From assembly GCA_963785245.1 (NCBI GenBank), contig CAWAUO010000006.1, forward strand, positions 248,001-312,000: a DNA stretch of 64,000 bases, in the 5' to 3' direction. The notes under the pieces were generated by a model that worked only from the letters and a program-made list of their open reading frames with translations, had not been told where the DNA came from and searched no databases. Shown here one piece after another: positions 16,872 through 24,958 of this stretch. The position numbers were made by a program, and so were the translations under genes. How positions within the stretch are numbered: position 1 is the stretch's first letter; each line of letters starts with the position of its first letter. The DNA is from JAHEEL01 sp963785245. GTDB lineage: Bacteria; Actinomycetota; Acidimicrobiia; Spongiisociales; UBA5794.

Positions 16872-18237
16872 CAGCTGTGTCCTCCACGACGATTCCGAGG
16901 TGTGCGAGTTCGTCGCGAATGGTGTCGGATGTCGCCCAGTCGCGCTCAGCACGCGCGCGGTCCCTCATCTCGAGCACGCCATCGATACCAAGCCCCTCGG
17001 CACCGAATCGTTCTGCGAGCACCGCTATGCGTGGGTCAACAGGACTCGCGTCATCCGCCGGTTCAGCGAGGCCCAGGATCGCAACGAACTCGTCGTATGC
17101 GGCAGTGAGTTGCGAAGCATCCTCCCCCGCGTCCAATCGGCGATTCCCCTCGCGCACGACGTCGAAGAGAACACCAATGGCACCGGCGACGTCGAAATCG
17201 GTCTCCATCACTCGCTGGAAGCGCTCGAGTGCCGCTGGATCGGGCGCGTGCTCGACCGGGCCCGATGTGCGGCGGCGGAAGCCCCAGAGACGATCGAGCG
17301 CCGCTTCGGCGTCGACGAGCGCGTCGAGCGAGAAGTCCAGCGGCTTCCGGTAATGCGTGCGGAGGTAGACGAGGCGGACGGCGGTCGGTCGATACGTGTC
17401 AAGCGCCTCGAGCAGATCAACGACGTGCCCGGTTGACTTCGACATCTTCTCGCCATCGAGGTTCATCATCCCGTTGTGGAGCCAATACCGGGCGAACGGG
17501 GCCCCGGTCGCCATCTCGGATTGTGCAATCTCGTTCTCGTGATGCGGAAAGATCAGGTCGTGACCGCCGGCGTGGATGTCGAACCCCTCGCCAAGGTACT
17601 TGCGGGCCATCGCTGAGCACTCGATGTGCCAGCCTGGCCGGCCCATACCCCAGGGTGCCTCCCACGATGGCTCTCCCGGCTTGGCCGCTTTCCAGAGGGC
17701 GAAATCAAGCGGGTCCCGCTTCCGCTCGTCGGTGTCGACGCGGGCCCCGGATCGGAGATCGTCAGGATCGTGGCGCGAGAGTTTGCCGTACTCCGGGTCT
17801 GACCGGACGGCGAAGTAGACGTCGCCATCGACGTCGTAGGCGTGACCGGAGTCGATGAGCGCTTCAATGAGGTCGACCATCTCCTGGATGTGGTGCGTCG
17901 CCCATGGCTCGATGGTCGGGGCCTTCACCCCGAGCAGCCGATGGGCCTCGTCGAACGCGGTGTAGGCGCGATCAACAATCACATCAGTCTCGACCCCCTC
18001 GGCCCTCGCTGCGTTGATGATCTTGTCATCGATGTCGGTCACGTTCCGAACGTAGGTCACGTCATATCCGAGCCACTCGAGGTAGCGGCGGATCACGTCG
18101 AACGCCACGGCGGAGCGGCCATGACCGAGGTGCGGTTCGGACTGCACGGTCGCCCCACAGACGTACATGCCGATCCTGCCGGGGTCGCGTGGCTCCAACT
18201 CGACGAATTCCCGCCCGAGCGTGTTGTAGATCCTCAT
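16846..18237 (-). CDS. cysS: Cysteinyl-tRNA synthetase
   Basis: 463 residues. Class I signatures are YVCGATVQSEPHLGHGR (HIGH-type, with a zinc-binding cysteine) and GEKMSKSTGH (KMSKS). WHIECSAMA and the zinc-site histidine in GGHDLIFPHHENE are also present. ATG 18237 is chosen because the domain begins there; TAGCAT lies eight bases upstream, suggesting a nearly leaderless message. The mycothiol ligase MshC has a similar sequence, but the length and the cysS-rlmB pairing favour CysS. Confidence 0.93.
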   Translation of the reverse strand: MRIYNTLGREFVELEPRDPGRIGMYVCGATVQSEPHLGHGRSAVAFDVIRRYLEWLGYDVTYVRNVTDIDDKIINAARAEGVETDVIVDRAYTAFDEAHRLLGVKAPTIEPWATHHIQEMVDLIEALIDSGHAYDVDGDVYFAVRSDPEYGKLSRHDPDDLRSGARVDTDERKRDPLDFALWKAAKPGEPSWEAPWGMGRPGWHIECSAMARKYLGEGFDIHAGGHDLIFPHHENEIAQSEMATGAPFARYWLHNGMMNLDGEKMSKSTGHVVDLLEALDTYRPTAVRLVYLRTHYRKPLDFSLDALVDAEAALDRLWGFRRRTSGPVEHAPDPAALERFQRVMETDFDVAGAIGVLFDVVREGNRRLDAGEDASQLTAAYDEFVAILGLAEPADDASPVDPRIAVLAERFGAEGLGIDGVLEMRDRARAERDWATSDTIRDELAHLGIVVEDTADGSRWHRG

Positions 18238-18270
18238 CGCAGGCGATGCTACCGCCGCCCGAGCCCTCAA

Positions 18271-18401
18271 CGCTGCGAACCCAGGGTTCTCGGCATCCCA
18301 TATGGCGCCGACAGCCCGCGGAATGGGCGGAGTGAACCATGCTCGTGATTCTGTGGGCTGTCGGCGTCACATACAAGGTGGAGAACCCTGGGTTCGCAGC
18401 G
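18271..18401. repeat. 131-bp imperfect palindrome between cysS and a phosphodiesterase gene
   Basis: Outer arms 18271-18291 and 18381-18401 are perfect 21-bp complements. Inner arms 18306-18317 and 18355-18366 are perfect 12-bp complements that extend with G-U pairs to 18324/18348. The two are separated by 14-base non-matching segments. The whole can fold into one long hairpin. It fills the divergent promoter region, and its right end is three bases from the -10 box of the gene at 18417. It looks like a non-autonomous palindromic element; no target-site duplication was found. Confidence 0.6.
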
Positions 18402-18416
18402 CCTAGAGTTCCGGGC

Positions 18417-19130
18417 ATGGGTGACTTTCTGATCTATGGACATCGCGGGGCGTCGGCCCACGTGCAGGCGAACACCGTCGAGGCATATGCCCTCGCCATC
18501 GAACTCGGTGCAGACGGCGTCGAACTCGACGTGCGGTCCAGTCGGGATGGCGCCATCGTGATCCACCACGATGACCGATCGGCGCCCGACGCTCGCCCGT
18601 TCGTCGACCTCGACCTCGCGGAGATCAAGGCGGCGACGCCCTGGGTCCCGACGCTCGACGAAGCCTGGGAGGTGCTCGGGCCGACGGCGCTCCTCAACAT
18701 TGAGATCAAGAACGACCCAAGAGAGGCCGACTACGACGCGTCGGTCGGTTTCGCCGCATCGGTCGCGGACTGGGTCGCACGCCACCAAACGGCCGACCGA
18801 GTTCTCGTCTCGTCGTTCGACCCGGCGATGCTTGCTGCGTTCAAGAGCCTCGCCCCGATGATCCCGACCGGTCAGCTCGCAGCGACCGCACTCGACCCGT
18901 TTGGCGTGATCGAGCAGGCGCGGGCTGACGGGCATGTGTCGGTGAACTTGTCGCTGGAACGCACGCTGCCGGATGCCTCCCGGATCGTCGAGGCGGCGGC
19001 TGACCTTGCCGTGCTCGTCTGGACGGTGAACGAACCGGCCCATGCGGTGGTTCTCGCCGACGCAGGCGTCGGGGGCATCTTCACCGACGATCCGGGGCTG
19101 ATGGCGGAGGCGTTCAGCGGTAGACGGTGA
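18417..19130 (+). CDS. Glycerophosphodiester phosphodiesterase family protein
   Basis: 237 residues. GHRGASAHVQANTVEAYALAI and GVELDVRSSRDGAIVIHHDD carry the two catalytic histidines and metal-binding acids of the GDPD TIM barrel. LNIEIKND and WTVNEP near the end also match. It has no signal peptide, so it is probably cytoplasmic, releasing glycerol 3-phosphate from deacylated phospholipids. TAGAGT (18404-18409) lies seven bases before the ATG, a leaderless arrangement. Its end overlaps the convergent ispF end by 17 bases. Confidence 0.88.
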   Translation: MGDFLIYGHRGASAHVQANTVEAYALAIELGADGVELDVRSSRDGAIVIHHDDRSAPDARPFVDLDLAEIKAATPWVPTLDEAWEVLGPTALLNIEIKNDPREADYDASVGFAASVADWVARHQTADRVLVSSFDPAMLAAFKSLAPMIPTGQLAATALDPFGVIEQARADGHVSVNLSLERTLPDASRIVEAAADLAVLVWTVNEPAHAVVLADAGVGGIFTDDPGLMAEAFSGRR

Positions 19131-19599
19131 CGACGGCGGCGACGGCGATTCCTTCGTCGGCGCCGATCGATCCCATGGAGTCGGTGGTCGTTGCCTTGAT
19201 CGACACCGACGAACGATCGATGCGGAGCGTGGCTGCGAGGCGATCGCGCATCGCCTCACGGTGCGGGCCGATCCGCACCGACTCAGAGATCACCGTCACA
19301 TCGACGTTGTTGATGAGATGGGCCCGGTCCTCGACCCGGCGTGCGACGGCCGCGAGGATCTGCATCGAATCGATGCCCTTCATCTCCGGGTTGGATGACG
19401 GGAAGTGCTGGCCGAGATCGCCGAGCGCCGTCGAACCCAGCAGGGCGTCAGAGAGAGCGTGAGCGACCACATCGCCGTCGCTGGTTGCCTCGATACCCCG
19501 CGTACTGTCGACCTCGACGCCCGCGAGCCGTATTGGTCCAACGCCTCCGAACCGGTGCGCATCAAACCCCCACCCGACCTTCATTCTTGTGTCACTCAT
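19114..19599 (-). CDS. ispF: 2-C-methyl-D-erythritol 2,4-cyclodiphosphate synthase
   Basis: 161 residues. GWGFDAHRF has the metal-binding Asp and His; DGDVVAHALSDALLGSTALGDLGQHFP and the C-terminal KATTTDSMGSIGADEGIA are family hallmarks. It catalyses the fifth step of the MEP isoprenoid pathway. ATG 19599 overlaps the ispD stop by eight bases, coupling the two. Confidence 0.94.
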   Translation of the reverse strand: MSDTRMKVGWGFDAHRFGGVGPIRLAGVEVDSTRGIEATSDGDVVAHALSDALLGSTALGDLGQHFPSSNPEMKGIDSMQILAAVARRVEDRAHLINNVDVTVISESVRIGPHREAMRDRLAATLRIDRSSVSIKATTTDSMGSIGADEGIAVAAVVTVYR

Positions 19600-20224
19600 A
19601 GTCACGAGATCGTAGCGCCTCGGCCACCGGCAGGTCCTCCGGATAGGTCACCTTGATGTTTGCCGGGTCGCCTTCGACGAAGACAACCGTACCTCCATTG
19701 GCTTCAACCATCGACGCGTCATCGGAGGCGTCGAAGCCGGCAGTCTCGTGCGCCGCTCGCAGCACTCGGAGATCGAAGCCTTGCGGCGTCTGGACCGCAA
19801 CCACGTTGCTCCTGTCCAAGGTCTCGACGATCCGCTCGCCCGCTACTCGTTTGATGGTGTCCCTGACCGCGACTGCTGGAATGACTCCGTCGACGTCTCC
19901 GTTCCGCAATCGGGCAATCACGCTCCGCACGAGCGTTGCCGTCAGCAATGGTCGAGCGGCGTCATGGATGAGGACCAGTCCATCGTGATCAGGGATTTGC
20001 GAGAGGCCAGCCGCCACAGAGTCTTGGCGTCGATCACCGCCGGCTACCCACCCGTCGTGATCTCCGACCACTACGAGCGAATCCACGCCGCCGTCAAGCA
20101 GGGCATTGTGGGAGTACGTCCAGAGCGGGGCACCGCCAAGCTGCACGTCATGTTTCTCCCGACCAAACCTCGTTCCACGACCGGCCGCGAGCAGAATTCC
20201 CCAGATCCGAGTGCGTTCGTCCAT
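19592..20224 (-). CDS. ispD: 2-C-methyl-D-erythritol 4-phosphate cytidylyltransferase
   Basis: 210 residues. LLAAGRGTRFGREKHDVQLGG is the CTP-binding loop; DGLVLIHDAARPLL, VAVRDTIKR, QTPQGFDL and TDDASM-like DASDDASMVE follow in order. It makes CDP-methylerythritol in the MEP pathway. ATG 20224 is supported by TACCAT seven bases upstream, so ispDF may have a leaderless promoter of their own, 31 bases after carD. The carD-ispD-ispF order is conserved in actinobacteria. Confidence 0.93.
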   Translation of the reverse strand: MDERTRIWGILLAAGRGTRFGREKHDVQLGGAPLWTYSHNALLDGGVDSLVVVGDHDGWVAGGDRRQDSVAAGLSQIPDHDGLVLIHDAARPLLTATLVRSVIARLRNGDVDGVIPAVAVRDTIKRVAGERIVETLDRSNVVAVQTPQGFDLRVLRAAHETAGFDASDDASMVEANGGTVVFVEGDPANIKVTYPEDLPVAEALRSRDYE

Positions 20225-20255
20225 GGCCCGGATGGTATCCGAAGCAGGGAGGCCG

Positions 20256-21218
20256 CTAGGCGTCTTCGTCCGCCTCGATCTTCGGCAGGGCACGTTCGAG
20301 CCGCTTCGTTGCCTCTTCCTCGGAGACCGCGAGCGAGAACTGGAGTTCGCTGATGATGATCAACCGGGCCTTCGCGAGCATCCGCTTGAGCGCCGGCGAG
20401 ATCCCCTTGATCTTCTGGGCGTAGTCGAGATCCCGGATCACCTCGGCAACCTGGAAGATGTCACCGCTGTTGATCTTCTCGGTTAAGACCTTGTACCACC
20501 GGCTCCAGTTGGACCCGGCTTCTTGCGGTTCGCTGCGAAGGGTCTGGAAGACCTGCCTCGCTTTCGACTTGGAGATCACCGGACGTACGCCGCGTTCGAT
20601 GGACGACGCAGCCGGCACGCGCACGATCAGCTGATCCGTCGCGATCTCAAGGACGTAGAAGTTCTGCTTCTCACCCTTGAACTCGTGCTTCTCCTTGCGA
20701 ACGATGGTCGCGGCACCGTGATGCGGGTACACGACCTTGTCTCCGACCTTGAACGGGTCAGCCTTGGCAGTCGACTTCTTCGCCGCCGGAGTCGACGGTG
20801 CCGCCTGCTTCGCTGATGGTCGTGTCGTTGTCGACTTCTTGCTAGGAGTCTTCTTGGCTACGGTCTTCTTCGACGCTGCGGGCTTCTTCGCCGCAGGCTT
20901 CTTGACAGGAGCCTTCTTCGCCGTCGCAGCCTTCTTGGCGGGAGCCTTCTTCGCCGCAGGCTTCTTGACAGGAGCCTTCTTCGCCGTCGCAGCCTTCTTG
21001 GCGGGAGCCTTCTTCGCCGCAGGCTTCTTGACAGGAGCCTTCTTCGCCGTCGCAGCCTTCTTGGCGGGACCCTTCTTCGCCGCAGGCTTCTTGACAGGAG
21101 CCTTCTTCGCCGTCGCAGCCTTCTTCACAGCTGTGGTCGTCTTCGCGGCAGCCGGCTTCTTCGCAGGAGCCTTCTTCGCGGGAGTCTTCTTCGTCGCAGC
21201 GGGTTTCTTCGTCGCCAA
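20256..21218 (-). CDS. carD: CarD-family RNA polymerase-binding regulator with long histone-like lysine tail
   Basis: 320 residues, about twice the usual CarD length. Residues 154-320 are a normal CarD: the RNA polymerase-interacting domain (FKVGDKVVYPHHGAATIV), then the helical DNA-binding domain. CarD stabilises the promoter open complex. Residues 1-153 are almost entirely Lys, Ala, Pro and Thr, with four 21-residue units of the form KKAATAKKAPVKKPAAKKAPA. This resembles histone H1 C-terminal domains and bacterial tails such as those of HupB or AlgP. The start is TTG 21218 with no clear ribosome site; TACACT lies about 33 bases upstream. No shorter start would yield a conventional CarD unless initiation were internal. 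Confidence 0.9.
   Translation of the reverse strand: MATKKPAATKKTPAKKAPAKKPAAAKTTTAVKKAATAKKAPVKKPAAKKGPAKKAATAKKAPVKKPAAKKAPAKKAATAKKAPVKKPAAKKAPAKKAATAKKAPVKKPAAKKPAASKKTVAKKTPSKKSTTTRPSAKQAAPSTPAAKKSTAKADPFKVGDKVVYPHHGAATIVRKEKHEFKGEKQNFYVLEIATDQLIVRVPAASSIERGVRPVISKSKARQVFQTLRSEPQEAGSNWSRWYKVLTEKINSGDIFQVAEVIRDLDYAQKIKGISPALKRMLAKARLIIISELQFSLAVSEEEATKRLERALPKIEADEDA
20896..21131. repeat. 63-bp tandem repeat in carD
   Basis: Copies begin at 20896, 20959, 21022 and 21085 with an exact period of 63 bases (21 codons) and almost no differences, the last being partial. One G-to-C change turns an Ala codon into Gly. Such identity suggests recent expansion, so copy number may vary between strains. 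Confidence 0.9.
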
Positions 21219-21285
21219 GTGTCACCGTGTGGTCGCGGAACTGAAAGTGTACCGGTCGCCCACGCGGTACCGGGGGGGGCGGCGA

Positions 21286-22347
21286 TCAGTCCTCGAGGTG
21301 GGGAGCGAAGTTTCCGTTGCCCTGGTCGAGGTACGCCCGGATGCGCGAAGCGCGCTTCGGACCCACGCCGTCGATCTGGTCGAGTTCCTCGACCGACGTG
21401 GAACGAAGGCGCTGATAGGTCCCGATCCGCTTCTGGATGCGGTTGCGGACCGAATCGGGGATCCTCGGCACCGCGGCCAGGGCCCGAACACCGCGCGGGC
21501 TCACTTCAGAGTCCAGTGGCATGAGACCGAGCACCTCGCCGACACGGGCCGTGTGATAGAGATCCTGCGTCGACATCTCAGCCAGTTTCGGCATCACCGA
21601 CGACCCGCGTCGCGGCTTGCGTGGCTGGTAGTCAGCGTTCACGAGATCGATGAGTTCGGGGACTCCCTCGGCCACGTCCGTGGCTTGGAGTTGCACCAGC
21701 GGTGCTTCGTCGCCGAGTTCAACGGCGATCAACTCGAGTTCGTCGGCGTGTCTAAGGACGAGTGCTGCGCGTTGGATCACCTTGACCGCGTCCCGCATCG
21801 TGACGATGTCGTCGATTTCGTAGAGCGACAGGCGCTCAACGGCATCGTCGAGGCGGCCGCGAAGGCGTTCGAGCGATTGGAGTCGCCGGTTCGCTTCGCC
21901 GAACAACGCCGTTGGCGATTTGAGCACGAACCGCTCGTCACCGACGAACACCACGGCGAGATCGCGGCCTTCCTCGCTGATCGCGAGGACCGGCAGGCCC
22001 GTCTGAGACGCCAGCCGATCCGCAGTCCGGAAGCGGGTCCCGGTCTCGTCTGTGGGGATGCGCGGGTCGGGGATGAAGTGGACATTGGCCCGGGTGATGG
22101 TGTTCGTCGTATCGTCGATCACGATCCCGCCGTCCATCTTCGCCAGTTCGGCGATGCGTTGAGCCGTGACCGGTACGTCGACGAATCGGAATCCACCCGT
22201 ACAGAGGTCGTCAATCTCGCTACTAGAAGCCAACACCATCAGCACACCGGTGCCGTGCCGGAAGATCAGTTCCGCTCCGTCGCGGAGGGTCGTACCCGGG
22301 GCGAACCGGCGCAGTACATCGAGCGGTGGCGGTGGATTCGGTGTCAT
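21286..22347 (-). CDS. disA: DisA-type diadenylate cyclase / DNA integrity scanning protein
   Basis: 353 residues. An N-terminal DAC domain, a helical linker and a C-terminal HhH domain (VEELDQIDGVGPKRASRIRAYL) that binds branched DNA are in the normal order. DisA condenses two ATP to c-di-AMP. The catalytic motifs are altered. DGA reads DGG (D72-G73-G74) and the RHR motif of GTRHRTA reads RFR (GTRFRTA, F106). The metal-binding Asp and both arginines remain. It lies 42 bases after radA and 67 before carD, the usual actinobacterial neighbourhood. Confidence 0.92.
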   Translation of the reverse strand: MTPNPPPPLDVLRRFAPGTTLRDGAELIFRHGTGVLMVLASSSEIDDLCTGGFRFVDVPVTAQRIAELAKMDGGIVIDDTTNTITRANVHFIPDPRIPTDETGTRFRTADRLASQTGLPVLAISEEGRDLAVVFVGDERFVLKSPTALFGEANRRLQSLERLRGRLDDAVERLSLYEIDDIVTMRDAVKVIQRAALVLRHADELELIAVELGDEAPLVQLQATDVAEGVPELIDLVNADYQPRKPRRGSSVMPKLAEMSTQDLYHTARVGEVLGLMPLDSEVSPRGVRALAAVPRIPDSVRNRIQKRIGTYQRLRSTSVEELDQIDGVGPKRASRIRAYLDQGNGNFAPHLED

Positions 22348-22389
22348 CGAAACCGCAGGCTAGTCCATCGATCAGCAACGCGAGGTCGA

Positions 22390-23721
22390 TCATCTGTTGC
22401 CGCTCCCTCCATCCCGGACCGCCCGAAGGCCGCTCCGGCCCAACGACGTTCCCCGACCGATGTCGACCTCGTCGAAGATGTTCGCGAGGACTCGCCCATC
22501 GCCGGCCTCGAGCACGTGGTCAACCCCGAGCCGACGACTCTCGGACCGGCGTCGATCGGACTGGTCGACCGACCGAACCTCTCCCGTGAGGGCAACCTCG
22601 CCCCATGCGGCGATCGAGCCCAGAGGAACCCCCGACACCGCCGACCCGATTGCAAGGGCCATCGGTAGGTCCGCGGCGGGTTCGGTGATCGAGATACCGC
22701 CCATCACCGACACATACACCTCGCGGTTGCCCATCTTGATCCCGCAGTGACGCTCGATCGAGGCAATGACCTGATGGACCCGCGACACCGCCAACCCCTT
22801 GACGCTCCGGCGGGGCTGCGCAGCCGACGTGTCAACCGCGAGCGCCTGGATCTCCACGAGAAGGGAGCGACGCCCATCAAGCGCTGGGAACAGCACACTG
22901 CCGGCGACGGAACTCGAACGGCTCCCTGCCAGGACCGCGCTCGGATCGGCCAGCGGGTCGAGACCGCGATCGGTCATCTCGAAGACTCCGACCTCGTGCA
23001 CGGATCCGAACCGATTCTTGGTCCCCCGCAGAAAGCGAAGATTGCGGTGAGCGTCGCCATCGAGCGACAGCACGACATCGACCATGTGCTCGAGGCTCTT
23101 CGGTCCGGCGATCACTCCATCCTTCGTCACGTGACCAATGAGGAGCACCACCACGCCGCTCCCCTTGGCTGCCGAGATCAGCTGAGCAGCAGCCTCCCGC
23201 ACCAGCGTCGTCGACCCGCTGGCGCCACCAGCGGCTCCAGTCACGGTCTGGATCGAGTCAACAACAACCACCGCCCACGGCCCGGACCGAATGAGGCCGG
23301 CGAGCCGTTCAACGTCCGATTCGGTGGAAACGAGCAAGCCATCCACCGCGGCACCGACGCGACGGGCCCGCAATCCGATCTGGCTGCGAGACTCCTCCCC
23401 AGTCGCGATGAGGACGGGTGACCCCGAACTTGCGATCGCGGCCCCGATCTCGAGCACGAGCGTTGACTTGCCAACGCCGGGTGCGCCGCCGAGGAGTGCG
23501 ACAGATCCAGGGATGAGGCCACCACCAAGAACCCGGTCGAACTCACCGATTCCGGTCTTGAGTCGCCGCACCGGCTCAGTCGAGACATCGCCGACCGGTA
23601 TCGGCGCTTCCGGCGAACTCGCGCCGGATTCGATGACCGTCCTCGATCCGCGGCATTGAGGGCAGAAGCCCATCCATCGACTGGTCTGATAGGAACACTG
23701 GGTGCACTCGTAGGAAGCCAT
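22390..23721 (-). CDS. radA: DNA repair protein RadA
   Basis: 443 residues. N-terminal C4 zinc finger (CTQC with CPQC 15 residues on), RecA-like ATPase with Walker A GGAPGVGKST, the RadA-specific KNRFG motif (GTKNRFGSVHEVGVF), and a C-terminal Lon-protease-like domain. It is a branch-migration helicase in homologous recombination. ATG 23721 fits both the zinc finger start and the promoter, whose -10 box TACGGT lies seven bases upstream and whose TGTCACAC box suggests DNA-damage control. radA in mycobacteria is also damage-induced. Confidence 0.94.
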   Translation of the reverse strand: MASYECTQCSYQTSRWMGFCPQCRGSRTVIESGASSPEAPIPVGDVSTEPVRRLKTGIGEFDRVLGGGLIPGSVALLGGAPGVGKSTLVLEIGAAIASSGSPVLIATGEESRSQIGLRARRVGAAVDGLLVSTESDVERLAGLIRSGPWAVVVVDSIQTVTGAAGGASGSTTLVREAAAQLISAAKGSGVVVLLIGHVTKDGVIAGPKSLEHMVDVVLSLDGDAHRNLRFLRGTKNRFGSVHEVGVFEMTDRGLDPLADPSAVLAGSRSSSVAGSVLFPALDGRRSLLVEIQALAVDTSAAQPRRSVKGLAVSRVHQVIASIERHCGIKMGNREVYVSVMGGISITEPAADLPMALAIGSAVSGVPLGSIAAWGEVALTGEVRSVDQSDRRRSESRRLGVDHVLEAGDGRVLANIFDEVDIGRGTSLGRSGLRAVRDGGSGNR

Positions 23722-23728
23722 GCCCCGC

Positions 23729-23750
23729 ACCGTAGGGATCGTGTGTGACA
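23729..23750 (-). promoter_or_regulatory. Putative DNA-damage-type promoter of radA
   Basis: On the minus strand TGTCACAC (complement of 23743-23750), eight bases, TACGGT (complement of 23729-23734), seven bases, ATG at 23721. CCGATTTC stands upstream of the box, close to the CCGGTTTC of the DUF222-HNH promoter. Confidence 0.6.
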
Positions 23751-23773
23751 CGAAATCGGGCGCGGACGATCAC

Positions 23774-23893
23774 CTAGCGGCGCCAGAACCACCAGTAGAT
23801 GGCGGCTGCGAACACCGCGACAAGAAACAGCGCCCCGAGGATGTTCCCCACGGACCATGGCTCAGCGACACGAACAGCGGCAATACACGACAT
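23774..23893 (-). CDS. Small single-helix membrane protein (39 residues)
   Basis: The frame ends in VGNILGALFLVAVFAAAIYWWFWRR, one clear transmembrane helix closed by Trp/Arg. TATTGT (complement of 23901-23906) lies seven bases before the ATG, the same leaderless spacing seen for many genes here, which is the main support for this short frame. Its upstream region is shared with the divergent gene at 23940. Function unknown. Confidence 0.5.
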   Translation of the reverse strand: MSCIAAVRVAEPWSVGNILGALFLVAVFAAAIYWWFWRR

Positions 23894-23939
23894 TCGTGCC
23901 ACAATACTGGGACACAGACCTCTGAGAGATTGCGATCGG

Positions 23940-24809
23940 ATGGACCAGGACAAACCCGACTTCGATGACTTGTTCGAACCCTTCGAACTCGGGGATGCGC
24001 CGCCAGAGTCGGAAGCGCCGCGTCGCCAGCCGGCACCGCGCCCCGAGCCGGCGGCGAGCAATGACATCGTACCTCCAACGGAGTCGGTGGCTCCCCCGCT
24101 TCCCACCACTACGTGCCCCTCGTGTGCGGCGCAGAATCCAGAGTACAACCGGCACTGCGAGCAGTGCGGAGCGCGTCTCAGTCAGGACCCGCTCCCGGTT
24201 GCTCCCGCCCCGACCCTGCGGACCTCACCCGGAGGACGAGCCCTTGGGGTACTCGTGGCCGTCGTGCTCCTCGTCGCTCTCGCGGCCCTCATCTTCAACA
24301 TCTTTCGCGGCAGCGACACCGCCTCTGAGTCGTCCACCACATCGTCGACCTCCACGACCATCCCCGTCGCAGCAGTTGAGTTGTTCCCGAGTTCGGTCGA
24401 AGCGAGTTCCTTCCTGACGGGCCACGAACCGGAGCATCTGATCGACGGCGACGAGAATACCGATTGGAACGATGACGCGGCTCGCGGCGTCGACGCATCG
24501 TTGAAGTTCACCTTCGCAGAGCCTGTTCGCATCACCGAGATTGAGCTTCAGAATCTGTTCGACGACGATCGGTTCAAGAAGAACTACAAGATCCAGGGGT
24601 ACCTCATCACAACCGATGATCTATCGATCGATATCTCCGGACGTCTCACGAACACCAACGATGCCCAGCGGATACCGATCGCAAGCCTTGGAACCACGGA
24701 GCTCCTCATCGAGGTGAAGAGCACCTACCCGGCCGAACCTGCAGGCGATCGACCGCCCTTCAACGAACTGGCGCTGCAGGCCGTGCGCTTCTTCGGGAGC
24801 CAAGGCTAG
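23940..24809 (+). CDS. Zinc-ribbon membrane protein with exported glycan-binding-like domain
   Basis: 289 residues. A Pro/acid-rich N-terminus is followed by a zinc ribbon (CPSCAAQNPEYNRHCEQCG) near residue 60. A transmembrane helix (GVLVAVVLLVALAALIFNIF) is near 105, then a Ser/Thr linker and an outer beta-rich domain. That domain (SFLTGHEPEHLIDGDENTDWNDDA, then PVRITEIELQN) resembles the discoidin-like NADase-type glycan-binding domain. This topology suggests a cytoplasmic zinc ribbon sensing or anchoring an external carbohydrate-binding domain. Function unproven. Confidence 0.72.
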   Translation: MDQDKPDFDDLFEPFELGDAPPESEAPRRQPAPRPEPAASNDIVPPTESVAPPLPTTTCPSCAAQNPEYNRHCEQCGARLSQDPLPVAPAPTLRTSPGGRALGVLVAVVLLVALAALIFNIFRGSDTASESSTTSSTSTTIPVAAVELFPSSVEASSFLTGHEPEHLIDGDENTDWNDDAARGVDASLKFTFAEPVRITEIELQNLFDDDRFKKNYKIQGYLITTDDLSIDISGRLTNTNDAQRIPIASLGTTELLIEVKSTYPAEPAGDRPPFNELALQAVRFFGSQG

Positions 24810-24958
24810 AAGCTTGGTACTGCAGCTACTGCCGAGGCGCCGAGGTCGGATTCGTGAGCTCCGGATTCCAGAACGGCGACCCGCTCAGGCCCGATCGTGA
24901 TCCGCTCCGTACGAGGAGACTTTCGACGATCTCAACGGCGAGGGCCCGGGCCGCGCCG

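Noticed and set aside
18267..19259. A 330-residue minus-strand protein opposite the phosphodiesterase
   Set aside because: Arg-rich antisense noise; the plus strand encodes a complete GDPD.
20896..21131. CRISPR array from the regular 63-bp repeats
   Set aside because: The repeats are directly adjacent, in frame within carD, and have no unique spacers.
20737..22668. A 643-residue plus-strand reading frame opposite carD and disA, rich in Phe/Ala/Gly
   Set aside because: It is the antisense of the Lys-Ala repeats of carD and continues through disA; no start site, family similarity or codon pattern supports it.
24810..24958. A truncated gene on the minus strand in the gap before the permease stop
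   Set aside because: The frame has no recognisable similarity and no start site of its own.
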